In this document: piece by piece, positions 28,189 to 35,826 of the stretch
Position numbering within the stretch: position 1 is the stretch's first letter
Layout: the number at the start of each line of letters is the position of its first letter
Assembly (NCBI RefSeq): GCF_005518135.1
Contig: NZ_SULI01000007.1
Coordinates: forward strand, 93,856-157,855
Direction of reading: 5' to 3'
Origin: Shimia litoralis
GTDB taxonomy: Bacteria; Pseudomonadota; Alphaproteobacteria; Rhodobacterales; Rhodobacteraceae
DNA length: 64,000 nt
The notes under the pieces: generated by a model
The model's input: only the letters and a program-made list of their open reading frames with translations
Told to the model about the DNA's origin: nothing
Databases searched by the model: none
Made by a program: the position numbers and the translations under genes

Positions 28189-28656
28189 CTAGTTCACTGC
28201 TTTGGCATCAACGACATCTTTGTCGACTTCACCAGCCCGCGCAATTTCGATGCGCCGAGGCTTGAGAGCTTCTGGGATTTCACGCTGAAGATCAACGTGC
28301 AGCATGCCATCAACATGGCTGGCATGGGTCACGCGGACATGGTCTGCCAAATGGAACCGACGTTCAAAGGCGCGTGTTGCAATACCGCGATGCAAAAAGA
28401 CCTTTTCCTCGACCTCATCGGCTTTCCGCGCGGTCACAACAAGCGCGTTTTCACGCACTTCGATGCTAAGATCCTCCGCCGAAAATCCAGCAACGGCAAT
28501 GGAAATACGATAGGCATCGTCGGCGGTTTTTTCAATATTATATGGGGGGTAGCTGGCTTGACCACCTTCGCTGGACAAAACGCGATCCATCACGTTTGCA
28601 AGTTGGTCAAATCCTACCGAAGAACGGTATAGGGGTGCAAAATCAAAGCTGCGCAT
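28189..28656 (-). CDS. Small heat shock protein, Hsp20/IbpA family
   Basis: A 155-residue alpha-crystallin chaperone. The N-terminal arm MRSFDFAPLYRSSVGFDQL is the IbpA-type start. The alpha-crystallin domain spans about 35-135 (YPPYNIEKTADDAYRISIAVAGF, and LHRGIATRAFERRFHLADHV with the A-x-x-x-R-x-F groove segment). A C-terminal PRRIEIA provides the I-x-I anchor. It holds unfolding proteins in large oligomers. The start codon lies directly behind a leader hairpin that hides its ribosome binding site, and a sigma-32-like promoter is upstream. Confidence 0.95.
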   Translation of the reverse strand: MRSFDFAPLYRSSVGFDQLANVMDRVLSSEGGQASYPPYNIEKTADDAYRISIAVAGFSAEDLSIEVRENALVVTARKADEVEEKVFLHRGIATRAFERRFHLADHVRVTHASHVDGMLHVDLQREIPEALKPRRIEIARAGEVDKDVVDAKAVN

Positions 28657-28713
28657 GGGTTATCCTCCATCATGAGCGACAACAAATAGAAACGCCTTCC
28701 CAATGGGCAAGGC
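28657..28713 (-). promoter_or_regulatory. Candidate ROSE-type RNA thermometer in the hsp20 leader
   Basis: In the transcript, GUUGUCGCUC pairs with GAGGAUAAC across an AUGAUG loop (28659-28683). This locks the AGGA Shine-Dalgarno into a stem with a single bulged G. The UCGCU in the 5' arm fits the U-Y-G-C-U signature of ROSE elements. A second hairpin, GCCUUGCCCAUUGGGAAGGC, lies just upstream (28694-28713). ROSE elements are known to control alphaproteobacterial hsp20 genes by melting at heat-shock temperature; the assignment here rests on base pairing only. Confidence 0.75.
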
Positions 28714-28751
28714 ACGACACAGAGCCCGACATTCGGCGCCCTGCACACTCG

Positions 28752-28779
28752 AGATGGTGATGATTTTTCGGGTGTCAAG
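28752..28779 (-). promoter_or_regulatory. Candidate RpoH (sigma-32) promoter of hsp20
   Basis: On the minus strand, CTTGACA (28773-28779) and CACCATCT (28752-28759) are separated by 13 bases. This is close to the heat-shock consensus CTTGAAA / CCCCATnT. Transcription from here would give a leader of about 90 nt containing the thermometer hairpins. Confidence 0.6.
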
Positions 28780-28818
28780 GTCTTCACGAACACGTGGGTC
28801 AACACCCAAAAGACGACA

Positions 28819-29631
28819 TCAGGGTTTTACGAACTTTGCACCGGCCCCAACGCGTCCGCCGCCTTTGCCAAGACGCATATCGGATGTCAGAATCCGCGGA
28901 GCGGAGATCGCATGACGCAAGTCATCCAAAGGTTTCTCCAGCTGCATGCCGAGCGCGACGGGCCGCCCGTCCATGTTTGCCATGGCCGATACCACCGAAA
29001 CAACTGCTACGCCGCCATTGCGAAACGTAAATACCGGGGCCCCGCTGCTGCCAAAATTCACATCACATGACATCACATAGACACCCTCTTGCACCCCCAA
29101 CACCTTGCAAAGCTCTTGCAGTGATGGTGCCTCTGCGCGGTCTTGCGCATAAGAAACGACGCCGACGGCATCCCCAGACTGCAGTTGCGACTGTGTGGCG
29201 AATGGAACCACAGTGGTGTTCCGGATCGGATGATGAAGCTCTAGCAGCGCGACATCATTCGCAATGCGCTGCGCCCCATTGCGGCTGCGATAGTTGTAGT
29301 CTGGGTGAACAATAGCTCTACGAATTGTGCGATATGCCGATGCACGTCCGTTGCGCCATCCCGCTCTAAATTCAATGTCCGAGGGCGCTACACGGGTTTT
29401 GCTCGTCTTGTCGAAAAGGCAATGCGCCGCTGTTAACACAAGATCTGGCGCAATCAGCGCCCCCGTGCAAAACCCCGACGTTCCGATATTGAGACGGCCA
29501 ACTGCGTCCCACCCCCGACTGTCATCCGCGGTATCCAAGCGCTGCAGTGCACTTTGCTGTGCACTCAGAGGCTCAGACACCAAAAGCGCGCACACCACAC
29601 CGGCCAACAAATACATCAAGTTGCGAAACAT
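28819..29631 (-). CDS. Secreted trypsin-like serine protease (S1 family)
   Basis: A 270-residue protein with a signal peptide (MFRNLMYLLAGVVCALLVSEPLSA). The catalytic triad is intact: H70 in VLTAAHC, D126 in IANDVALLEL, and S196 in FGSSGAPVF (the usual GDSGGP reads GSSGAP). Four Cys can form disulfides in the periplasm or outside the cell. It resembles the short bacterial V8/trypsin-like peptidases with unknown targets. It is a single gene between the hsp20 promoter and the glc operon terminator. Confidence 0.88.
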   Translation of the reverse strand: MFRNLMYLLAGVVCALLVSEPLSAQQSALQRLDTADDSRGWDAVGRLNIGTSGFCTGALIAPDLVLTAAHCLFDKTSKTRVAPSDIEFRAGWRNGRASAYRTIRRAIVHPDYNYRSRNGAQRIANDVALLELHHPIRNTTVVPFATQSQLQSGDAVGVVSYAQDRAEAPSLQELCKVLGVQEGVYVMSCDVNFGSSGAPVFTFRNGGVAVVSVVSAMANMDGRPVALGMQLEKPLDDLRHAISAPRILTSDMRLGKGGGRVGAGAKFVKP

Positions 29632-29702
29632 CAGAGGTCCTTACCTTATCGAGGACCATCCTATTTGTGACACAAGGCAAAATTTGGGCAGGATCGTGAA
29701 AC

Positions 29703-29726
29703 AGCCGGGCGCTTTGGCGTCCGGCT
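29703..29726 (-). terminator. Hairpin after the glcDEF operon
   Basis: AGCCGGGCGC and GCGTCCGGCT form a 10-bp stem (one G-U) with a TTTG loop, about 60 bases beyond the glcF stop. Read on the minus strand it is followed by only GTTTC, so termination is plausible but weak. Confidence 0.5.
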
Positions 29727-29786
29727 TGGCCCAACACGGCGCGGGATATCTTTAGATACCTTGCACGTGGCGGGAGCCTTCTCCTT

Positions 29787-31112
29787 CTATCTCAGGATCG
29801 GCACCTCGGCAGATCGCGACTTGGGCATGCTCAATGCAGGTGGTTTGGGGCCACCGGTGGCCCAGTCCAGCAATTCAACCGTGTGCACGATTGGCACGTC
29901 GGTCCCCGACCCAATTTGCATCATGCATCCAATATTACCCGCCGCAATAATGTCCGGATTTTTTGCCTCCAAAGTCCGCACTTTGCGCTGTTTCAGTTGC
30001 CCAGAAATTTCTGGCTGCATCAGATTGTACGTTCCCGCAGAGCCACAGCACAGATGGCTATCCGCGGGCTCAACGATGCGAAACCCCGCCTTTCTCAGCA
30101 AATCCTTGGGAAAGGTTTTGATCTGTTGGCCATGCTGAAGCGAACATGCCGCGTGATAGGCCACAACCGTTTCTCTCGGTGTGCTTTCCGGCATATCCAA
30201 ATCCACAAGGACTTCGGAAACATCTTTGGCAATCGCACTGACCCGCGCGGCATCCTCGGCCAGCGGCCCGTTTCGGAACATATACCCGTAATCTTTGACG
30301 GTGGTGCCACAACCAGAGGTATTGATGACAATCGCATCCAGGCCTTTGGTATCTATTTCGGCACACCATGCCTCAATGTTCTTGGCCGCGATTGCGTGGC
30401 TTTCGTCGGTTTTGCCCATGTGGTGCGTTAAGGCCCCACAGCATCCAGCACCTTTGGCGACCACAACCTCGCAGCCCAAGCGGGTCAATAATCGAATGGT
30501 TGCATCATTGATGTCCGTGTTCAGCGCCTTTTGCGCGCAACCGGTCATCAAGGCCACCCGCATCTTGCGCGGTTCAACCTGTGGTTCAAAGCTTTGAGGG
30601 TCATCATTTCGACTGACTGGTGGGATATGTTTGGGTGCCATCTCCAGCATCGCCTTAAGGCGTGCATCCGGCATCAAAAACGCAAACGGGCGACCAATCT
30701 TTGCCCCAAGCAATGCCAAACGAAACCGTTTCGGATACGGCAATATGCGCGCCAAAAGCCACCGCAAGGCTCGGTCGGAAAAGGATCGCGTATAGTTTTG
30801 TTCAATATAGTCCCGCGCATGATCCACCAGATGCATGTAATGCACCCCGGACGGGCAGGTACTCATGCAGGCAAGGCAGCTCAGGCAGCGATCGATGTGC
30901 TTAACCGTTTTCGCATCCGGAACCCGTTCGTTTTCCAGCATATCCTTGATCTGATAGATACGCCCACGCGGGCTGTCGAGTTCATCGCCAAGCACCTGAT
31001 ATGTCGGGCAAGTCGCGGTACAAAATCCGCAGTGTACGCAGGACCTTAGGATTTCATTGGCCCGCTGAATTCCCGGATCTTTCAGTTGCGCATCTGTAAA
31101 CATCGTCTGCAT
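29787..31112 (-). CDS. glcF: Glycolate oxidase iron-sulfur subunit
   Basis: A 441-residue subunit with two 4Fe-4S motifs near the N-terminus (CVHCGFCTATCPTYQ and CLSCLACMSTCPSG). Two CCG-domain repeats follow, with GAGCCGALTHHMGK and HLCCGSAGTYNLMQ. It passes electrons from glycolate oxidation, carried out by GlcD/GlcE, to the quinone pool at the inner membrane. It starts two bases after the glcE stop, in the order D-E-F. Confidence 0.95.
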   Translation of the reverse strand: MQTMFTDAQLKDPGIQRANEILRSCVHCGFCTATCPTYQVLGDELDSPRGRIYQIKDMLENERVPDAKTVKHIDRCLSCLACMSTCPSGVHYMHLVDHARDYIEQNYTRSFSDRALRWLLARILPYPKRFRLALLGAKIGRPFAFLMPDARLKAMLEMAPKHIPPVSRNDDPQSFEPQVEPRKMRVALMTGCAQKALNTDINDATIRLLTRLGCEVVVAKGAGCCGALTHHMGKTDESHAIAAKNIEAWCAEIDTKGLDAIVINTSGCGTTVKDYGYMFRNGPLAEDAARVSAIAKDVSEVLVDLDMPESTPRETVVAYHAACSLQHGQQIKTFPKDLLRKAGFRIVEPADSHLCCGSAGTYNLMQPEISGQLKQRKVRTLEAKNPDIIAAGNIGCMMQIGSGTDVPIVHTVELLDWATGGPKPPALSMPKSRSAEVPILR

Positions 31113-31114
31113 GA

Positions 31115-32278
31115 TTATTCCCCCATCAACCCCGGATTAAGACGCCCGTGAGAGTCAAATTGTGCACGCAACGATGTGGTAATCGCTGCGATTGGTGTCG
31201 GCTCTTTCTGGAACACATCAAGCTGTGCACGCTGTACCTGACTGGCGCGGACAAGCGTGGCATGCCCGCCAAACTTGGCGACCTGCTGTCGAATAGGCGC
31301 GGCACCTGCTGTGTCATCCTGTGTCACCAAGACCCACACAAGACCGCCCCCCCAATCATAGATCGCCCGATGCGCCAGCCCTGAGGCTTTGAGTGCCGCG
31401 GTGATCAGCGGCCCATCGGTTGGTTTGCTAGAAATCCGCCAAACCGCGCCTGTTTGGTCCGCAAACGGGGTGACATTGCGCACCTCGTCCCAAAGCAACG
31501 CACTTTGCGCCCCTTGGACCACATCAAAACCTGCCAACAGCCCTTGGCGCAAACGATCCATGCGATAGGCAACAGAGGCTTCAAGCCCCTCGAGCCGCAC
31601 TTGTGTGCGTGACATGCCACCCGTTGCAGCCGCATCAAGATGTGCAGCTCCTGCAACATCAAACGGTGTGCCCAGAGCAGCGCAAAGTGCGGCAACGCCA
31701 TCTTGCTCTGTCTTGCCCTCACATACCAAAGTCGCCTCGGTTTCCGGCATCGCTTGTACCTTAAGAGAAACCTCACTCAGAACCCCGAGCGTGCCCCATG
31801 ATCCGGCCATGAGCTTGACCAAATCATACCCCGTGACATTTTTCATCACGCGCCCGCCATTCTTGAGAACGCGGCCAATACCGTCCACAAACCGGACACC
31901 AAGCAAGGAATCTCGACACGCCCCGACCTGAATCCTGCGCGGTCCGGACACATTTGCGGCCACGATACCCCCAATTGTGGGTGTCCCTTGTGTGCCAAGC
32001 AATCCGCGGTGATCCATCGGCTCGAACGCCAACCGCTGTCCTTCAGACGCCAACGCGGCTTCGATGTCCGCCACGGGCGTACCTGCTCTTGCAACAAGCG
32101 TCAGAGCACCCGGTTCATAGAGCGTAATGCCCGACACCTCGGCCATGGACAACACATCCCCCTGAACCAAGGCACCAATGTCACGTGTCCCTCCACCGAC
32201 GATACGCAAGGGTCCCGTGCCGGTTGCGATCATCTCAGCCAAGGCCGCTTCGTTTTCTGGTTTCAACATCTTCATCAT
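31115..32278 (-). CDS. glcE: Glycolate oxidase FAD-binding subunit GlcE
   Basis: A 387-residue FAD-binding type-4 protein: LRIVGGGTRD near the N-terminus, then GTQGTPTIGGIVAANVSGPRR and NGGRVMKNVTGYDLVKLMAGSWGTLG, both characteristic of GlcE. It is shorter than GlcD, as expected. Several ATGs occur at the start (MMKML), so the true start may be 32278 or 32275. It lies 59 bases after glcD and two bases before glcF, so it belongs to the same operon. Confidence 0.93.
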   Translation of the reverse strand: MMKMLKPENEAALAEMIATGTGPLRIVGGGTRDIGALVQGDVLSMAEVSGITLYEPGALTLVARAGTPVADIEAALASEGQRLAFEPMDHRGLLGTQGTPTIGGIVAANVSGPRRIQVGACRDSLLGVRFVDGIGRVLKNGGRVMKNVTGYDLVKLMAGSWGTLGVLSEVSLKVQAMPETEATLVCEGKTEQDGVAALCAALGTPFDVAGAAHLDAAATGGMSRTQVRLEGLEASVAYRMDRLRQGLLAGFDVVQGAQSALLWDEVRNVTPFADQTGAVWRISSKPTDGPLITAALKASGLAHRAIYDWGGGLVWVLVTQDDTAGAAPIRQQVAKFGGHATLVRASQVQRAQLDVFQKEPTPIAAITTSLRAQFDSHGRLNPGLMGE

Positions 32279-32337
32279 TCCGAATTCTCTGAGGGCGACA
32301 ACAACGCTCTGCGCACAGTCACAGCCATTGGTTTACC

Positions 32338-33777
32338 CTAGTGCGACACACTGCGCCGCGCATGGCTTGCGGCCAGCGGGAATACTTTGGCAGGGTTCAG
32401 CAACCACTTTGGGTCAAACACGTCTTTGACCGCCATCTGGATCTCAAGATCCTCCGGCGCATATTGATCCAGCATCAGATCGCGTTTTTCAATTCCAACG
32501 CCGTGCTCGCCCGTGAGACACCCCCCCACCTCGACACAAAGCCGCAAGATGTCGGCGCCAAAGTCTTCGCACAACTCCAGATCACCGGGTTTATTGGCAT
32601 CAAACAAGATCAGGGGGTGCATGTTGCCATCGCCCGCATGAAACACATTTCCGACATCCAAACCGTATTCTTTGGACATCTCGGAAATACGGCGCAGCAC
32701 ATATGGCAGTTGCGACACCGGAATGGTGCCATCCAAGCACATATAGTCGTTGATTTGCCCCATTGCGCCAAAAGCAGATTTGCGCCCAAGCCAGATTTTG
32801 GCACTTTCTTCGGCTGATCCGCTTTCCCTGATTTCCACAGGATTATGACGACGTGCAATCGCGACGATACGATCAAGCTGGACCTCAATTTCCTGTTCGC
32901 TGCCTTCGACTTCGATAATCAGCAAGGCTTCGCAATCAGGATATCCTGCACCAGCAAAAGCTTCGGTGGCGCGAATACAAGGCCTGTCCATAAACTCGAT
33001 GGCCACAGGTAAAATACCCGCTTTGATGATGTCGCTCACACAGGTGCCTGCGACTTGGTTATCATCAAATCCAATCAAAACCGGCCGCGCACCTTCGGGT
33101 TTGCGCAAAATCCGCAGGGTTGCTTCGGTAACAACACCTAACTGCCCTTCTGATCCACAAATCACCCCCAACAGATCAAGCCCGCCAGCATCAAGATGGC
33201 CACCACCGATTTCGACAATCTCGCCATCCATCATCACCATGGTGACACCCAGCAGGTTATTGGTTGTCACACCGTATTTCAGGCAATGCGCCCCGCCGGA
33301 ATTCATCGCAATGTTGCCAGCAATCGCACATGCCAACTGGCTTGAGGGGTCAGGCGCATAGAAGAAGTCATTTTCCTCAACTGCACCTGACACACTTAGG
33401 TTCGTGCGGCCGGTTTGCACCCTTACAAGCCGGTTCTCGTAATCGGTTTCCAGCACGTCATTCATGCGCGCCACGCCCAGTATGACCGAGTCCGCCGTTG
33501 GAAGTGCCCCTCCAGCCAAAGATGTCCCTGCGCCTCTGGGGACCACAGGCACATTTTCCTCGTGACAGATTTTCAGAACAGCCGCGACCTCTGCCGTCGA
33601 TGACGGCAACACGGCAGCGAGCGGAGGACACCGGTACGCCGTCAGCGCGTCGCATTCGTACGCGCGCGTCTCTATTTCGTCTTCGATCACCGCATCCAAA
33701 GGCAACACAGCCCGCAAGCGGGCGACGATGTGAGCCTTTTTGGCAAGTACCGTTTGATCTGGCGAGGGCATATCCAT
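32338..33777 (-). CDS. glcD: Glycolate oxidase catalytic subunit GlcD
   Basis: A 479-residue FAD-linked oxidase. The PCMH FAD domain shows VPVVPRGAGTSLAGGALP and AGNIAMNSGGAHCLKYGVT. The C-terminal cap has the active-site stretch VFHAGDGNMHPLILFD and GCLTGEHGVGIEKR. It oxidises glycolate to glyoxylate, allowing growth on algal glycolate, a common trait of marine roseobacters. It is first in glcDEF. An inverted repeat 19 bases upstream of its start may be its operator. Confidence 0.95.
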   Translation of the reverse strand: MDMPSPDQTVLAKKAHIVARLRAVLPLDAVIEDEIETRAYECDALTAYRCPPLAAVLPSSTAEVAAVLKICHEENVPVVPRGAGTSLAGGALPTADSVILGVARMNDVLETDYENRLVRVQTGRTNLSVSGAVEENDFFYAPDPSSQLACAIAGNIAMNSGGAHCLKYGVTTNNLLGVTMVMMDGEIVEIGGGHLDAGGLDLLGVICGSEGQLGVVTEATLRILRKPEGARPVLIGFDDNQVAGTCVSDIIKAGILPVAIEFMDRPCIRATEAFAGAGYPDCEALLIIEVEGSEQEIEVQLDRIVAIARRHNPVEIRESGSAEESAKIWLGRKSAFGAMGQINDYMCLDGTIPVSQLPYVLRRISEMSKEYGLDVGNVFHAGDGNMHPLILFDANKPGDLELCEDFGADILRLCVEVGGCLTGEHGVGIEKRDLMLDQYAPEDLEIQMAVKDVFDPKWLLNPAKVFPLAASHARRSVSH

Positions 33778-33795
33778 GGCGATCTCCGAGCTATT

Positions 33796-33818
33796 ATTGG
33801 TAAATAATTATAACCAAT
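33796..33818. promoter_or_regulatory. Inverted repeat ATTGGT-N11-ACCAAT upstream of glcD
   Basis: Six-base arms flank an A/T-rich 11-base centre in the 84-bp divergent region between glcD and the DUF599 gene. The half-sites resemble those of FadR-family regulators such as GlcC/LldR, but the spacing is longer than their usual sites. It is a candidate operator only. Confidence 0.4.
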
Positions 33819-33861
33819 TTATTGATCTAGCAAGTCCCTTCTTTCCGCATTACACTTGGGT

Positions 33862-34575
33862 ATGCTCTGGATTGACCGACTATCCCTGTTCTCAACGACT
33901 GATTTTATTGCGGCCGTAATTTTGTTTTTTTGCTGGGGTAGCATCGGCTATGTCATTGAAAACCCTCCGGCGAAACATCCTTCGGTCTCGACGCTGATGA
34001 TCAAATATAGACGCGCGTGGCTGGTCCATTTTGTTGACCGAAACCCGCGCGTGTTTGACGCACAAATATTGTCAAACCTGCGCCAAGGAACAGCGTTTTT
34101 TGCTTCTGCAACGATGATTGCGATTGGTGGCGGCCTGGCTCTTATCGGAAATACCGATCAGCTCGCGGGCGTCGCCAGCGAACTTACAATGGTTCGCGCA
34201 GACCCGTTTGTTCTTGAAATCAAATTGCTGACAATGCTGCTGTTTGTGTCGAACGCATTTCTAAAATTCGTCTGGGCACATCGCCTGTTTGGCTATTGCT
34301 CGGTGGTGATGTCAGCGGTCCCCAATGACAGCAACGACCCGCACGCGGGTCCACGCGCGGCAAAGGCTGCGGAAATCAACATCACCGCTGCGCGCAGCTT
34401 TAACCGGGGTATGCGGTCGGTTTACTTTAGTCTCGCCGCAGCTGCGTGGCTGTTTGGCCCCTACGCACTGGTCCTCGCGACATTGACAACGCTGTTTGTG
34501 CTATGGCGGCGTGAATTCGCTTCGCAATCAAGAACCGTTCTTATGGACACATCAGACGGATTTGGCGCCGGATAG
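33862..34575 (+). CDS. DUF599 membrane protein
   Basis: A 237-residue inner-membrane protein with about four helices, matching DUF599. The hydrophobic start is DFIAAVILFFCWGSIGYVI, then the conserved SNLRQGTAFFASATMIAIGGGLALIG and FVWAHRLFGYCSVVMSAVP. The function is unknown. A TTG at 33856 is also in frame; I chose the ATG at 33862, although neither has a strong ribosome binding site. It is divergent from glcD and convergent with rlmH. Confidence 0.8.
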   Translation: MLWIDRLSLFSTTDFIAAVILFFCWGSIGYVIENPPAKHPSVSTLMIKYRRAWLVHFVDRNPRVFDAQILSNLRQGTAFFASATMIAIGGGLALIGNTDQLAGVASELTMVRADPFVLEIKLLTMLLFVSNAFLKFVWAHRLFGYCSVVMSAVPNDSNDPHAGPRAAKAAEINITAARSFNRGMRSVYFSLAAAAWLFGPYALVLATLTTLFVLWRREFASQSRTVLMDTSDGFGAG

Positions 34576-34606
34576 CAAACCGCAACATTGGCGGTTTGAT
34601 GGATCG

Positions 34607-35083
34607 TCACACACGATGATACGGGGCACCCGCCAGAATTGAGGCTGCACGGTACAATTGTTCGCTGAGCATCACGCGGGCAAGCATATGTGGCCAAACC
34701 ATTTTCCCAAACGAAAGCTTGGCATCGGCGCGCGCGCGCAAGCTTGGGTCAATGCCGTCAGCCCCTCCAATGACGAACGCAAGATCGCTTCTGCCTTCGT
34801 CGCGCCAGCCCGCTACCATATGTGCGAACTCGGGCGACGCCATGACCTTGCCCCGCTCATCAAGCGCGCACACAACTGCACCCTTGGGGATCACCCCCGA
34901 CAGCAATGTCGCCTCGGTGGACATACCGCCATTTTTCTTGTCTTCGACTTCGTGAAGTTTCACGGGACCAAGCCCAAGCGCGCGTCCCGAACGGTCAAAC
35001 CGCGTCAGATAGTCATCCAACAACATGCGCTCTGGCCCAGCGCGAAGCCGACCCACCGCGCAGATATGAACGCGTAAAGGCAT
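34607..35083 (-). CDS. rlmH: 23S rRNA (pseudouridine1915-N3)-methyltransferase
   Basis: A 158-residue SPOUT methyltransferase that methylates pseudouridine 1915 in helix 69 of 23S rRNA on assembled 70S ribosomes. It is recognised by VCALDERGKVMASPEFA, FVIGGADGIDPSLRARA with the SAM-binding knot, and the terminal RVMLSEQLYRAASILAGAPYHR. The length is normal. It follows rsfS by 36 bases in the widely conserved rsfS-rlmH pair. Confidence 0.96.
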   Translation of the reverse strand: MPLRVHICAVGRLRAGPERMLLDDYLTRFDRSGRALGLGPVKLHEVEDKKNGGMSTEATLLSGVIPKGAVVCALDERGKVMASPEFAHMVAGWRDEGRSDLAFVIGGADGIDPSLRARADAKLSFGKMVWPHMLARVMLSEQLYRAASILAGAPYHRV

Positions 35084-35119
35084 GATGACGACCTACTTTT
35101 TACGTGCTGCAAGCACCCC

Positions 35120-35572
35120 TTACTCGGGGCTGCCTGCCATCCACATTTTTTCCAGCTGATAGAATTCCCGAACTTCGGGACGGAAGACGTGTACAATCAC
35201 ATCTCCGGTATCAATCAGAACCCAATCGCCGGTATCTTTGCCCTCGATTTTTGACAACCGATCGCAGTTTTGCTTGAGACGTTCGACCAGCTTTTCAGCC
35301 AGCGCTGCAACCTGACGTGTCGAGCGACCCGAACAGATCACCATATAATCGCCAATCGCAGACTTACCGCGCAGATCAATCTGTACGATATCCTCAGCTT
35401 TGTCGTCTTCTAGAGATGCCAAAATCTGTGCAAGCAATTGCTCACTTGTCACGCCATTCTGTGTCCCGGTGCCTTCGGGATCACCTGCAGCAGCCTGTGC
35501 CACGTCAGTATTCAGAGACAGAGACCTGCCCTCCTTGTAACGCGCCGCAAAGCCCCGACGCCGGACATACAC
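35120..35572 (-). CDS. rsfS: Ribosomal silencing factor RsfS
   Basis: The core matches RsfS (Iojap/DUF143): AEDIVQIDLRGKSAIGDYMVICSGRSTRQVAALAE and GDWVLIDTGDVIVHVFRPEVREFYQLEKMW. It binds uL14 and blocks subunit joining during starvation. The span given is the longest frame with a standard codon, a GTG at 35572 with no ribosome binding site. A strong AAGGAGG lies 8 bases before an in-frame CTG at 35521, so translation may begin there (about 133 residues, closer to family length); a GTG at 35503 is another option. Confidence 0.9.
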   Translation of the reverse strand: MYVRRRGFAARYKEGRSLSLNTDVAQAAAGDPEGTGTQNGVTSEQLLAQILASLEDDKAEDIVQIDLRGKSAIGDYMVICSGRSTRQVAALAEKLVERLKQNCDRLSKIEGKDTGDWVLIDTGDVIVHVFRPEVREFYQLEKMWMAGSPE

Positions 35573-35826
35573 TTAAGATAGCATCGAAGAGGCAATTTCT
35601 CAATAACACCCAGAAAGGATGTTGTGATCAAGCCACAGCAACAACGCAGCGTTGCCTTTCGCGCATTCTGAATTTGGTCACAAGTCTTTTCGGTGTTTTT
35701 CTTTGGAAACCACGGTATTTTTCATACCATGGCGCCGTTTTGGCACCGCACCCCGCCTGACAAACCGGTGTAGCGCACAAAATGCGACGGATCAGTCTAC
35801 CTGCGTGCGTGTGGAGCGCACTTCAT

